From Ophioceras dolichostomum (taxonomy: Eukaryota > Ascomycota > Sordariomycetes > Magnaporthales > Ophioceraceae), in the NCBI GenBank assembly GCA_003049485.1, contig PYST01000016.1, positions 124,434 through 188,433 of the forward strand: 64,000 bases of DNA, in the 5' to 3' direction. Shown here piece after piece: positions 1 to 11,086 of this stretch (position 1 is its first letter; each line of letters opens with the position of its first letter). A model generated the notes under the pieces. The model searched no databases, was not told where the DNA came from, and was given only the letters and a program-made list of their open reading frames with translations. Position numbers and translations under genes: made by a program.

Positions 1-2081
1 GAAGACCTCGATTGTGCGCCTTTCGAATCGAAAGGACTTTGATCGCCGTCGGTCGTTGTTCTTCTTCGGTGGTGGGAAGAGAGGTGGTGGTGAGGTGGTG
101 AGAATGGTTGACAGGAAGGACGCAGGTGCGAAAAAAATAATAATAAAAAAACGACAAGGCGGCTGTGTGGTGTTTCGTCTGTGGTGGGAGAGCACACACG
201 CACCACCACACACACGCGGGTCAGGGTGGGAGGCAGGTGGCCTGTGCGGCACTGCGGATTGCACCTTTGTAGGCCCTGAAAGGGGGACCTGGACGGGGGA
301 GAGGGGCTGTGGCCTTTGCCGTTCACCGCCGTCAAGATTTACACAACTTGAAGGAACCGGGACCGTAGTCAGGTCGGCCAATGAATTCTCCTTCTTAACC
401 TTGTCACAATCTGCAATTTTCCTCGATGGACATCACCCTCATGATCATCATGATCATAATCTGTAAATGTGTACATGCATCGATTACCGCGCTCAAAGAT
501 TCTGCACCTCCGCACCTGCACTTTGGACTTTGGTTATGGTGTTCTCCCCGTGAGAGTGCAAAAGGACATGGTCAGGCTGCCCCTCCATATCCATCCCTTG
601 CTTCTTGCTGCTTCCCGTCTACTACCCCGTCCCCGTCCACGCCCGTCTGTCCCCGTGGAGGCCCCCTTTGGAGATTAAAAAGCACAGCCCGCCTCGCTCC
701 CAGTATTTTATACCTGAAAGGGGAACCCTCAACGCGGGGTGCATCCAGGCATTTATTTGCGTGCCTAAAACTTGTAAGCCATTGTAAGCACTTGAGCATC
801 TCGAACAGCCTGGACGAAGCTGCAGTCGCAGTCACCACTAGCAAGCATGGCTTGAAGAAGCAAGCAGCAGCAGCAGCAGCAGCAGGCTAAGGAGGTCTTC
901 CTGCATCTTCCTGCATCCCCAACCCTGATTTGTACAGGGAATCCCCTCGCCCTAATGCAACTCGATGCACTCGAGGCTCTAGAAGGTTTTCGCTCTCCCA
1001 CGCATCCCCGCGCACTTCGGCCTCCAGAATTGCCGTGTTTTCCTGACCCGCCGACCGCTGGCAAACTTTGGGGTCATCAAACTTTTCCTCTCAGTTCTTT
1101 CGCCGCTCTTACAAATCCAATAGCTCCTGCTTGTTGTGTCGAACGGTTCCGACACCGGACAAGCAAGACCACAACTCCCGTCTGGAAGCTGGAAGGCAGC
1201 AGAATCACACAACACAGGATAGCATGCCTAGACCGTCCTTTCCTATAATCCGTATTATCTAAACTATCAGGTACGAGTCTGCACAATAAATAGACCTGCC
1301 TGTTCCTGAAAAAAGAAAGACGGAAAGAACAAGAACAAAGACCCCTGAGCGGTTGGCCATTCCAGGAGACCTTCCCCCCATCACTACGTCCATCACCTCA
1401 ACCAACAGACAAGCCCCGGCCAGTCAGATCTAGCCCAGGGTCGTCCCGCGCACCTCCCTTGGCGCCACTGTTTCTTGCCGGGAAGGAGAAGAGAGGCAGT
1501 TCCAGCCAGCGAGCGACCGAGGAAAGATGGTAGGAGGGTACGAGGGGAAGAGGGGATACCACAGTAAGGGCAGCAGGCGTCGCATCAGGGTTACCGGCGG
1601 AGACCGGCCGCCCGGGGGAGGGTCACCCCTTCTTAGCTCCCCTTTACCCCCTTGCCGCCGGGGCGAGAGAGCCCAGCGAATCGATCCTGCAAGCGCCCTT
1701 TCCCACCTCGCTCCGGATTCCTATTCGCCCGTCGAGACAGCTCTCAACCATCCTCCAAGTAGCGGCCAAGGTTTCATTGATGTCAGCAACTGGGAACTTC
1801 TTTTTCTCGTCTCTCTCCAGCCGCATCTCGTCCTGGTTTCTTGGTTCTCGAGATGGGCAATGGGAGCTGCAATGAACTGCCTCGCATTTCCCCGGATGTC
1901 GCAACGGTTTGACCTGGCTCACCATCGCGCCATTTTGTCTTAGATGTTGGCAAGTTCCCGCCTGTGCCGATTGATTTCGCATCACATACCTACCTCTCGG
2001 TACCGAGCAAGACACACTAAGGCCTTATCCCGCCGAGCTGAAGGCCAAGCCCATCCCTCTGCTGAGAGTCGATACCACAGT

Positions 2082-2179
2082 CCGATACACCTATCTATAC
2101 GCCCGGTAAAAGATATATCACACGACACGAAGAGTCGATACATCTATACGCCCGGTAAAAGACATATGACACGACACGA
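2082..2179. repeat. Imperfect tandem direct repeat, two copies of about 48 bp
   Basis: Copy 1 (about 2082-2130) and copy 2 (about 2134-2179) both read as a CGATAC start, a CTATACGCCCGGTAAAAGA core and an ACACGACACGA end. They differ by a few substitutions and a short indel. No coding or mobile-element context is visible. Confidence 0.75.
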
Positions 2180-3346
2180 AAACGACGCGCGCCAAATGAC
2201 CGACTGCAACACATGCCGTAAATAGGAAAGCACCCCACCATCCCACCAATCTATCGAGCCTGAGCCCCTTCACTCCTGACGCCGATGCCTGCCGCCTGGG
2301 ACCTGACATCCAGCCGAAACGTGGGACAGAGACGCTAGACCACGTGACATCGTGATGCTGCGTAAAAGCCCGAACGGCCTGCAACGGAGACATCGGGCAT
2401 CAAAACACATCAATCACCAGTCAGGAATTTACCTGTATCCCAAGCTAGTGTAATGGGCGAGACCCCAATAAGTCTTATCCTGTATGGCGCAAATGTCACC
2501 GTCACATCTGTAGAAATGGTCACAAAGAACCCCAGAATCGAGAGCATCGAATTCCATCATCCTATCACCACCCCTACCGAACTCCTAGAAACAACCTAGC
2601 ACCTCATCTGTAAGCACTTCCTGCAGCTAGTAGTGGTAAACGAGAATGACGACGAAGAGACAGTAGAATAGTAAAATATTATGCGGTACGGGGAGATTTG
2701 AATCACAAACACGTCGACAGCAACAGCACCCAATAGGGACCGAGGAGGAAGGAAAAGAGAGAGAAGCAAAACAGCGAAAGATGTTAAAGGCACACATCAT
2801 CCCGTGAGAGATACTACTGATGGAAGAGAGACTATCTGAACGGGGAATATGAGGAAAGACTTTGGAGGGAAAAGGAGGTATAAATGAACACTGATTTAAG
2901 TTCTGCCGCGAGAGATGTAGTAGGCAATTGCTTCAAACGCCATCGCACCAAATCCATCGACCCAAGTCACGATCGGCCGTTCATCCACACGCTCCTGTCC
3001 AAACTCTTATAAGAGAGGGCGACAACGTAGAAAGAAAAGCAAGTCAGAGAAAAAGCATGTGATAAAAGAGCGAATAGGCAGGCAGCCAGTCCAGGTAGAG
3101 AGGCACTTCAGGTGTGTAGGTAGGTGAGTAAGGGCGAGAACCTAGGGCCCATGGAAGAGGCCGCGCTTCCTCTATTCGTTCGACGAGGAAGAGAAATGGA
3201 GAAGAGAAGAGAAAGACAAGAGAGAGAAAAAAGAACCACACTTAGAGGGGAAATACTACAGAAATGAATACAGGAATTGGCCTCCTACCTAAAAGGCCCG
3301 AATATTAAAGGAAAGGGAAGGCAGGAAGAAGACAGAAAACGGCACC

Positions 3347-3370
3347 ACCAACCAACCAACCAACCAACCC
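3347..3370. repeat. ACCA tetranucleotide microsatellite
   Basis: About five uninterrupted CCAA/ACCA units lie just 3' of the NTO1 stop codon, presumably in its 3' UTR or trailer. Confidence 0.8.
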
Positions 3371-3408
3371 AACAAAGCCAAGCCGAGACAGAGACAGAGA
3401 CACCACCA

Positions 3409-6400
3409 TCACCGTCTCCTAGCCGAAGCCCTAACCCCCTTCCTCAGCCTAGACACGCCGCCACGAGCCACGCCCCCAGCAGCACTCGCCGCGCTCCTCT
3501 TCCTCGTCGTCGGCGCAGACAAATACGTCGCCGAAGCCGATTTCGGCTGCTGCGCAGCCGACGACGACGACGATGACGACGCCGCCGCCGCTACCGCCGC
3601 CACCACCGCCGCCGCCACCACATCGCCGCCAGCACCATTGCCAGCACCACCCACCGCCGCCACCACCTCGCTCGCAGTCAGCACGTGACCCGGCGACGCA
3701 TTGATAGTGCTATCCTCGACATCGAACTCCAGCCCATTGAGCTCCTCATCATCCATGTCCGTGAGGTCCTCGCTCAAGCTGCGGACGGCGTCGCGTCCGC
3801 CCGCCCACAGCTCCTCCGCGGCCGAGGTGCCCTCGACGCTGAAGCCCTTCAGGTACCACGGCAGGCCGCCGTCGGTGAGCGTGTCGGACGGCCCGCCGCC
3901 TAGGGCGCCGTTGGACTGGGGCGGCGTCAGCGGGCCGCCGCCGGGGTGGTTGTGGTGGTTGTGGTTGTGGCTGTTATTATTGTTGAGCGCGCCTGAGGAC
4001 GCCGGGGGAGGGTGGAGGGTGATGGGGATGTAGCCGTTGTCGGCAGGTGGCGTGTCTGAGGATTTGAGCCCATTGATGGTGGGCGGGGCTGCGTCTGGCT
4101 TCCTGGACAGCTCCTCCTGGTCGTCGGCGACGACGGAGGCTGACGAGGAGGCGATGCCGTTCACGCCGTCGCCATCGTCGCCGCCGCCGCCGGGCTTGTC
4201 GACCTCAGACGTGTCGACGTCGATGTTGTCTTGGCCATCGTCGGTAGGGCCGTCGATATCCATCCGGTCTTGGCTCTCCCGGCCGTGGTGGTGGTCGTCG
4301 TTTGCATCGGCACCGCCTTCGACATCATCCTCGTCTTCCCGGTCGGCAACCGTGATCTGGCCTGCGTCGTGGGCGTCAACCATAATGACCTCCCGACTCT
4401 GGTCTGCGGCAACCTCCTCCTGGGAGACGGTGATGGATGTCTGCCTCAGCTCAAGGCTAGCCTCCAGCATCCCCTCGAGCTCCTTGACGAGCTTGTCATA
4501 GGGTTTGCTGGTGAGGTCTGCCTCGGCTCGTAGGGCGTTCTCCAAATGGGGCTGGACGGCCTTGAGTATCCGCTTAGCAAGCCGTTTCCGGTCCCTAGTC
4601 TCGGCATACGGGTTGTTCTTCGTGGGTGACACGTCCGCGGGCTCTGGGGCCTGCTGCCCAGCCTGGGAACGCGTGGGCTCAGAGTTGATGCCGACATGGA
4701 TCACCTCACACAGATCGTGGGCGAATGCCAGCGTTGTCGTGTAATATCTTTCGTCGAGCTTGTTCTGGAGGCCCAGCAAGCCATCCTGGAAAACGCTCTT
4801 GTCAAGCCTATTCATTCGCTCGCACATGCGATGGTCAGAATTCGAATACCGAGGTAGCTGTGGGGTATATGGTATATGGGAGGATTGAGAGATTGATGAG
4901 AGACCCGGAAGAGGATAAGGGCGGTGGCGGTGGGTGGGGGAAAACTCACGCTAGAGCTTTCTCAATGACAGGTAGCAGCAGCTTGAAGACGGGGAAATAG
5001 CAGGCGTCGACGAAGTCCTGCTCGAGATCCGCCTGATCTAGCTTGTCGCGCTCGCGCTGGACGATGTCATCGGCCAGAGCGTTCAGCTGCTGAAGATCGC
5101 GCAGCAGCTTCTTGGCGAACTCGATGCGGCGCTCGAGCCGTGGCTTGCCGGAAGGCCCCATCGCGCTGAAGTTGCGCCTCGTCAGCTCCATCGAGGAGAA
5201 GGTTTCCATCTGTAGTTGGAGGCGCTTGAGGAGTGCGGCGCCCCTACGCGCCTCACGCTTCAGCGTCCAATACCTGCATGCTTCGGTCACGAACTCCTTG
5301 CGCTTGCTGAAGGGGAAGCGCTGAACGGCGGCCTCGATGATCTCAAGCACAGCCAGGGGGATGACGGGTGCACCAGAGGGCAACCTCCACCAGCACTTCT
5401 GTTGGGCTTGAGCACCGCTGCCGCCTCCGCGCTTCTTGTCAGCTCCTAGCACAGCGTTAACCCTCTCGCCCGTCATCTGGGACTCGTCGGGTGGGTGCTC
5501 GGTGACTGCATGGCGGTGGCTAGCCGCAAGCTCGGCCGCCGAGTGCTGGTTGGTGGCCCACAGCCTGCCCTTCATAGTCTTCTTGTAGAAGCGCTTGGCG
5601 TCCTTGGTCGCCTGGCTAACGCCGTTTTCCTTGGCATAGTCGGCAGGGCAGTGACGGTCGCAAAACGCCTTGAGCACCATGCTGCCGTCAAGCACGGCGA
5701 GGGCGCCCTGGCTGTTCTTCATCTTCAAGTAGAGCCGGGCGCGGCGGGCGCAAGTGACGTGGAACGCCTGGTAGCAGGCCTTGTTGCCGCACTGTATGCA
5801 GGCACCCATTCGCTGGTTACAGATGTAGCACGTCAATCGCCACCGCGTCTTGGGGACCTTCTCCACGTCCATGACCGGCTCCATGAACGTGTGGTTCCCC
5901 AGCGACACCTCGGGTATCCACATCGAGCAGAGCAGATGCGCCCACTTGGACGAATTGGTCTGTTTGAAAGCTCCGTCTGTGTTCGGGCAGAATATGCATG
6001 TCTGGACGTGGTAGAACCGAAAAGACGTTAGCGATTGGACAACTCCAGTCTGCAAAAAAGAGCAATCCCCACTCCCACTGCCACGGCCGCTCAGAAGTCT
6101 CGATTAAGCTGTTGGGTGACAGAGAGAAAGCAAATAGCAAGCAAATAGCAAGCATATAGCAAGCAAATAGCAAACAAGCAGTCAGAACTTACGGGAATAC
6201 CTCTTCCTATCAGCTGGCACTTCCTGCACAGCCACTGACCTTCCGGGATGAAGGGGACGCCGTAACACTCTTGGTGCACCGCAAGATCACAGCCGTCGCA
6301 GAAAACTATCGCGTTGGTGTTCTCGCAGTCTCCGTCGTCGCAGATGGCGCACTTACTGTCCTGCTCCTCTCCAGTCTGTGTCTCGCCGTTCACGGCGGCA

Positions 6401-7761
6401 GCAGAGCTTGACCGCGGACGATGAGTCTGCGGCGGCTTTGGATTGGGCTTGGGTATCCTCTTCTCCAAGGCGTGCCACTCCTTCTCGATCTTAGTGATGG
6501 TGATCTCGAAGATCTCCCGGGTGATGATCTCCAGGCCGGCTTCTTTGCGCCGATCGTTGTGCTTGATCAACCACATATCGTCCTGCTCGTCCATGTCGTA
6601 CTCGACCCTCCCAAGAATATTGGGTGGGTGAGGGTGCGCGTTGTTGCTGCTAGCGACCCTCTCCTTCTCCTTATCTCTCTCCCTGTCACGGTCGGTCCTG
6701 CCGCCGACAGATGGCTCGACTTCCTCCTCAATATTGGCATCAATGGCCTTGATCAGGTCGCGATCGGGGCGGATGAAGTTGTCACTCTCCTGATATCCCA
6801 CGTTCATCATAGACCTCTCGACGTATCGGGCTTGGCCGAATGTCTTACTCTCGAACAAGGCGATGCGGTCGGTCTTGCGGTAGGAAGGCTGCTTGAGATC
6901 CAAGCGCTCTTTGGCAGTCTGGTTGTGGATAGGGAGCACTTTGGGCGTCTTTGGTAGCCCGGCGAGCTCTGCTGCGCGAGCGGCATAGAATGCGACGGGA
7001 TCTCGGGGTGGCCGACCCACCCGTCGCCTCGTCAGAGTAGGCGTGTCGACTGGGGTTTCCGCTCCGGTTTCGGCTGCAGGCTTGGCCCCATTATCATCCT
7101 GGACCTGTGGCGACATGGCTGCATCAAAGCCAGACGGAGTGGCCGTGCCAGTCGCGCCTTGGGCCGCAGCTGAGGGCGTCGCCGGTGCCGGTTTTGCGGT
7201 GCCGTCGACGTCATCTGCGTTGAAGACCATGAATGTAGCCTCAATGTCCAGATTTGGATGGAATTCCTCCCAGCCACGCTCTTCGCGCGGTTTGTATCCC
7301 TCGCTCTGGATGACGGCGCTCGTGATGGCGGCGGCCGAACTGAACTGCTCGTCATCGGGCTCGAAGCGGCTGGTGGCCGTCCTTGTTCGCGTGCTACGCT
7401 CTCGGCGAGGTATTGCCGGGCTTGGTGCAACGCCGGGCTTGGAGGTCGATGGCGAGGCAGCAGCCGCCGTGTTCTTGGACGCCGTCGCTGCCGCTGCGGC
7501 AGCCGCTACTGGTCGCGCCCGGGGACGTGGTGTGCTGGCTGAGCCGATTCCATCGGCGGGAGTCTCGATGCCATCATCATCAATGAATCGCCCACCACCT
7601 CCAGGGCCACCTGGTATGTATCTTCGCCTCTTGGGCGGGGGTTCGGTTGCGGAGGAGGCCGAAACGCGCGAGGATCGCATGCCGCCAGACGACACTCGCG
7701 GCCGGCCTTGGCGGCGACGCGCCGGCGTGGATCTGCGCGGAGTCGACGGTGACGAAGGCAT
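3409..7761 (-). CDS. NTO1: NuA3 histone acetyltransferase complex subunit Nto1 (PHD-ePHD-bromodomain protein)
   Basis: Chromatin reader and scaffold, the fungal relative of BRPF proteins; in yeast Nto1 belongs to the NuA3 H3K14 acetyltransferase complex in the nucleus. Proposed exons: 7761-6193, 6001-4950 and 4807-3409 (1339 aa). Intron 1 uses donor GTAAGT and acceptor CAG in phase 0; intron 2 uses GTGAGT and TAG in phase 2. Visible domains: a basic, low-complexity N terminus; an Enhancer-of-polycomb-like stretch around 280-440; a PHD finger (residues about 471-515, CAICDDGDC...CDGCDLAVHQECYG); an extended PHD immediately after (TCIFCPNTDG...HVTCARRARLY, about 524-620); and a bromodomain-like helical region about 845-935 spanning intron 2. 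The C terminus is Ala/Ser/Asp-rich and ends in a basic patch. Family assignment rests on the PHD/ePHD pair plus the bromodomain order and is firm. Confidence 0.93.
6129..6181. repeat. Tandem 11-mer repeat inside NTO1 intron 1
   Basis: About four and a half units close to AGCAAATAGCA lie within the 191-nt intron 6002-6192, directly behind the 5' splice site on the minus strand. The repeat explains why the intron is longer than NTO1's second intron (142 nt). Confidence 0.75.
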
Positions 7762-10700
7762 CTCGCGTGATGTCCGGTTCGAGACGCATCAAAAGCATGA
7801 AGGTTCGATGAGAAACGAGGCGATGCAGTCTGGCCGTTGGGGCAAAAACAGACAAGGTGGAACGCGATTTCACCTCGATGGATGGAGGTTTGAGCACGCT
7901 TAGCCACTAGTCCCAATCTGGAACAGCGCCCCACTGTTTGTAGCCGCAGGGGAGCCAAGCCTTACTGCAAGACCGGGGCCTGAAATGACACGTGATTCCC
8001 TCCCGCACCCCACGCCGAGATCCAACAAGCGCATCAATTAATGGGAATGGTTCAGAATTCCATAATCCCAGATGCGACGGTCAGGGACCAGCTGTGACTC
8101 TATTGATCTTCTCCTTATCAGTGCTTGCCAATTAACTGGCTGGAAATCTCTTAGTTATATCCGTCCCAAATCGGGTCTCTAGGTACTCACTCCCATTTGC
8201 GACGAGGCAACATCAGAGTCACGTTAAGTGTTCGGAGTCCGTCCTCTCTATATTCTTTGTTCGAAACCACGGCTTAGACGCGCTTCGTGACGGTCGTGGA
8301 CAAGAAGAAGAGACCGTGTCGTCCGGTTTACTCGACTCCTTTGACTTAGTATTGTCTGCAAACCTTGGACTTGGAGGTTTTTTGTTGTTTCAATCTCCCA
8401 ATTTGGAGACCAAGCGGTCAGCGACAGCTTCCCTACTCCTCCTCGACCTAGGCTTCCGGATTGTGGTCTTGCATGCCGTGGGCCCAATCAACGGCCGCGC
8501 GCATTACCCCAGATTTTGTCGGCCGCTGGGAGCACCAAGTCCCTTCCTTTGGTCCCATTCAAGCCATCCCATGTCATTCCCTCTGCCCTACCGACCCCCT
8601 TGTCTTGCCACACGGTTGTCCCCGAAAAACGTGGCCCACCGATCGGTCCCTTGGTCCCCTCCCTCGTCTTTCTTGGACATGCCCGCTCGAGGACCGACAA
8701 TCCGGCGCGACCCTGGCTTCCCGCCTTCCTTTGGTCAGGTGCTGAGTATCGTTCCAACTTGTGTGGAGTGGCTCCTCGTCTAATACACCCCATTATCACT
8801 AATCCCATCGTTGCGTTCGTCACCGACTCGCCCGATTCTTCCCTCCGCGACATCTATCTTCCCATCCCGCCTCGACACCCCGCGAGGGAATTTCAAGGTG
8901 GTTCCCTCTTGTCATCTTGACTAGCTCATCCCTAGCCCCTCCTCCGTTCGGGAGATAGTCTTTCAAACGTCTCTTGAAAGGCACGCCCACCCCGTTTGCC
9001 CTAATAATATCGAATGAGCAATGCGAAGTGGCATGCTTCCCTCAGTTGCTTCGGCTTATCCTCTCCCATCCCAGTCAGCCAAGCAAATTTCTTTGCTACT
9101 ATCTGCCCGCTACCTTTTCCCACCTGCCAAAAAAAAAACTCCTTTTTTTCGCTCTGCGAAACAAATGCATCAAGTAGTGCCTTCAACAGCCGCAGGGAGA
9201 AGATACTCGCTTCTGTAGCGCTGGGAATGGAAATGAATCCTGCCCTCCACCGCCTTGTAAGAATAAGAGGTGAGCTGGGCGATGAAAAGGATCTTAGCAA
9301 ATTTAATGGACACCAGCCGCCCAGTCAGTGAGGAAGCGACAGCCATTCGCCCGATCCATATGATGGCGTCGAGTACTCTCCTTGACCAGCCAGCTGTCGG
9401 ATGTGCCATTATCTCTGTAGGTACCTAGTCTGTGTCTGTAGGTGTTCGCAGATCCCAACTGCACACTCGACAACCGTCCCAAAAGTTGCTTGGCCGGTTT
9501 TAAGAAATCCACTTTAACTGAGTGTGGTCACTGGCAATATGCTGACGATTCATTTCCCGTCAATTTCTACAACGGGAAGAAACATTTGTTTCTTTGTGCT
9601 CAGTAAAACATGACTGACATAAGGAAGACTTAGCTTTGGACGTCGATGGATAGAACCCAGGACCGTGACGCCGGTGATTGTTCGTCGGCTTGTTTGATTT
9701 TTTTCTGTGATTCCGGGGCTGGATATGGCGAACGGTCCATTCTCAGCCTGCGATAGACATCACAGCATGATGCAGGAGCACGGCCACAACGGAATATAAC
9801 GGACAAATGCTCCCAAGCAAATTGCCATTTGTGTGTGTTAAGTCGACGAGACCGGCCGTATTTGGACTCCTCTAACTTCTCAGGAGGAGGCAGGAACATC
9901 TCCAAGCGGTCCGCAACGTGAGACCATATGGAGACCTCAAAACTAGGTAGTCCTGCATCTAATCGTAGGTTGGAATGATCCAACGCACGATTCACGCCAG
10001 CACGAAGCCCAGCACAGGGCGAAGGGACACCAGCATGAAGACTTGAAGTTGGGATAGCATCGGTATAGTGTAATCATTAATAAAGCCGCAACCACCAGGG
10101 CCCAATAAAAAAGAGATGCCTTGCAAGAAGTCTCTCTATGTCTCCCTTTGGCGAATATGTCTTCCAACTACCTGACGACAGAGCAAGAATTAGAAAAGAA
10201 ATGCGGTTTTTTTCGTACCAAATATGCCGAACCAGAAGAAAGGTGAGAAACATAACAAACATTCGTAAGAGGAATAAAGAAACCGCGCATAGAGGGACTC
10301 TTCAAGGACTAAAGCAGGGCGTAAAACCACGAGCAACCCATATACGCCAATCCAAACCATAAAAGACAGGAGCGGAAAATACCACGAAAGTAAGGCGTTG
10401 GAAGCACAAGGGAAAAGCGCCCGGAGCCCTCCGTCGTACCGGGCAAGTAAAGAGACAAGAGACAGAGAAAGTCAGCCAGCAAAGGAAGAGACGTGTAATG
10501 AAGCGGGCAAGAATGCGAATAAGAATGGGTATCGTTTGAGGTATCTTTCTAGCTGACTGGCCGACCGTCATCGATCCTCCACCTGTCTCCTAACATGCCA
10601 CGAAGCTGTGAGCAACCTGTACATACCAAACATCGAAAGGACGTGAAGGGCATGACAGGAGCAAAGAGGCTGAATGGACAAAAATAATATGAGAAGAAGA

Positions 10701-11086
10701 ACGTGAAGAAGAAAAAAGAAAAGCAATGTTAAATAGAGAAAATCCCAAGTGTATAACCATAGGAAGCACCGCAGAGGTAAGAGACCTCCAATAACACCCT
10801 TCTGCAGAAACGCCCGTACGCTATGCTCCAAAAAACCAAAAGGAAATAAACACCATTCGAAAAAAAAATTTAAGACAAGATAAAGAATGACAGGAGAAGA
10901 AAAGAGTCCATCGCACAACGCACCACCAGATGGCGGCTGTGTGCGGAATTGTATCATGGGGCGTCGTCAAAAAGTAGGATATCAGGCACGTGACACGGCG
11001 TGACACGACATCATCATAGGAAGGATCAGGATTCGACGTAATGTTATGCGAAGGGGTGAGGAGAGGGGAGATAGGGAGATAGCTTT
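7762..11086. other. Intergenic region between NTO1 start and LRR gene stop
   Basis: Both neighbours are on the minus strand, so this 3.3 kb holds the NTO1 promoter and 5' leader (left) and the LRR gene's 3' trailer (right). Open frames such as 8316-8783 and 8488-8853 lie on opposite strands over one another and lack domain-like sequence. Short A and T runs occur near 9127-9152. No RNA gene was recognised. Confidence 0.6.

Larger units (their letters stand above)
1..3408. other. Intergenic region, no supportable gene
   Basis: The stretch lies 3' of the NTO1 gene and runs to the window edge. The open frames here (for example 14-466 and 1527-1943 on the plus strand) show no recognisable domain and are low in complexity. 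It holds a CAG run at 867-886, an imperfect direct repeat at 2082-2179 and an ACCA repeat at 3347-3370. It probably contains NTO1 3' UTR and the flank of a gene beyond the edge. Confidence 0.6.

Noticed and set aside
14..466. 150-codon plus-strand frame at the window edge
   Set aside because: No domain, Gly/Arg-rich low complexity and a poly-A stretch; no support for a partial gene.
7043..7903. 286-codon plus-strand open frame opposite NTO1 exon 1
   Set aside because: Shadow of the low-complexity Nto1 N terminus.
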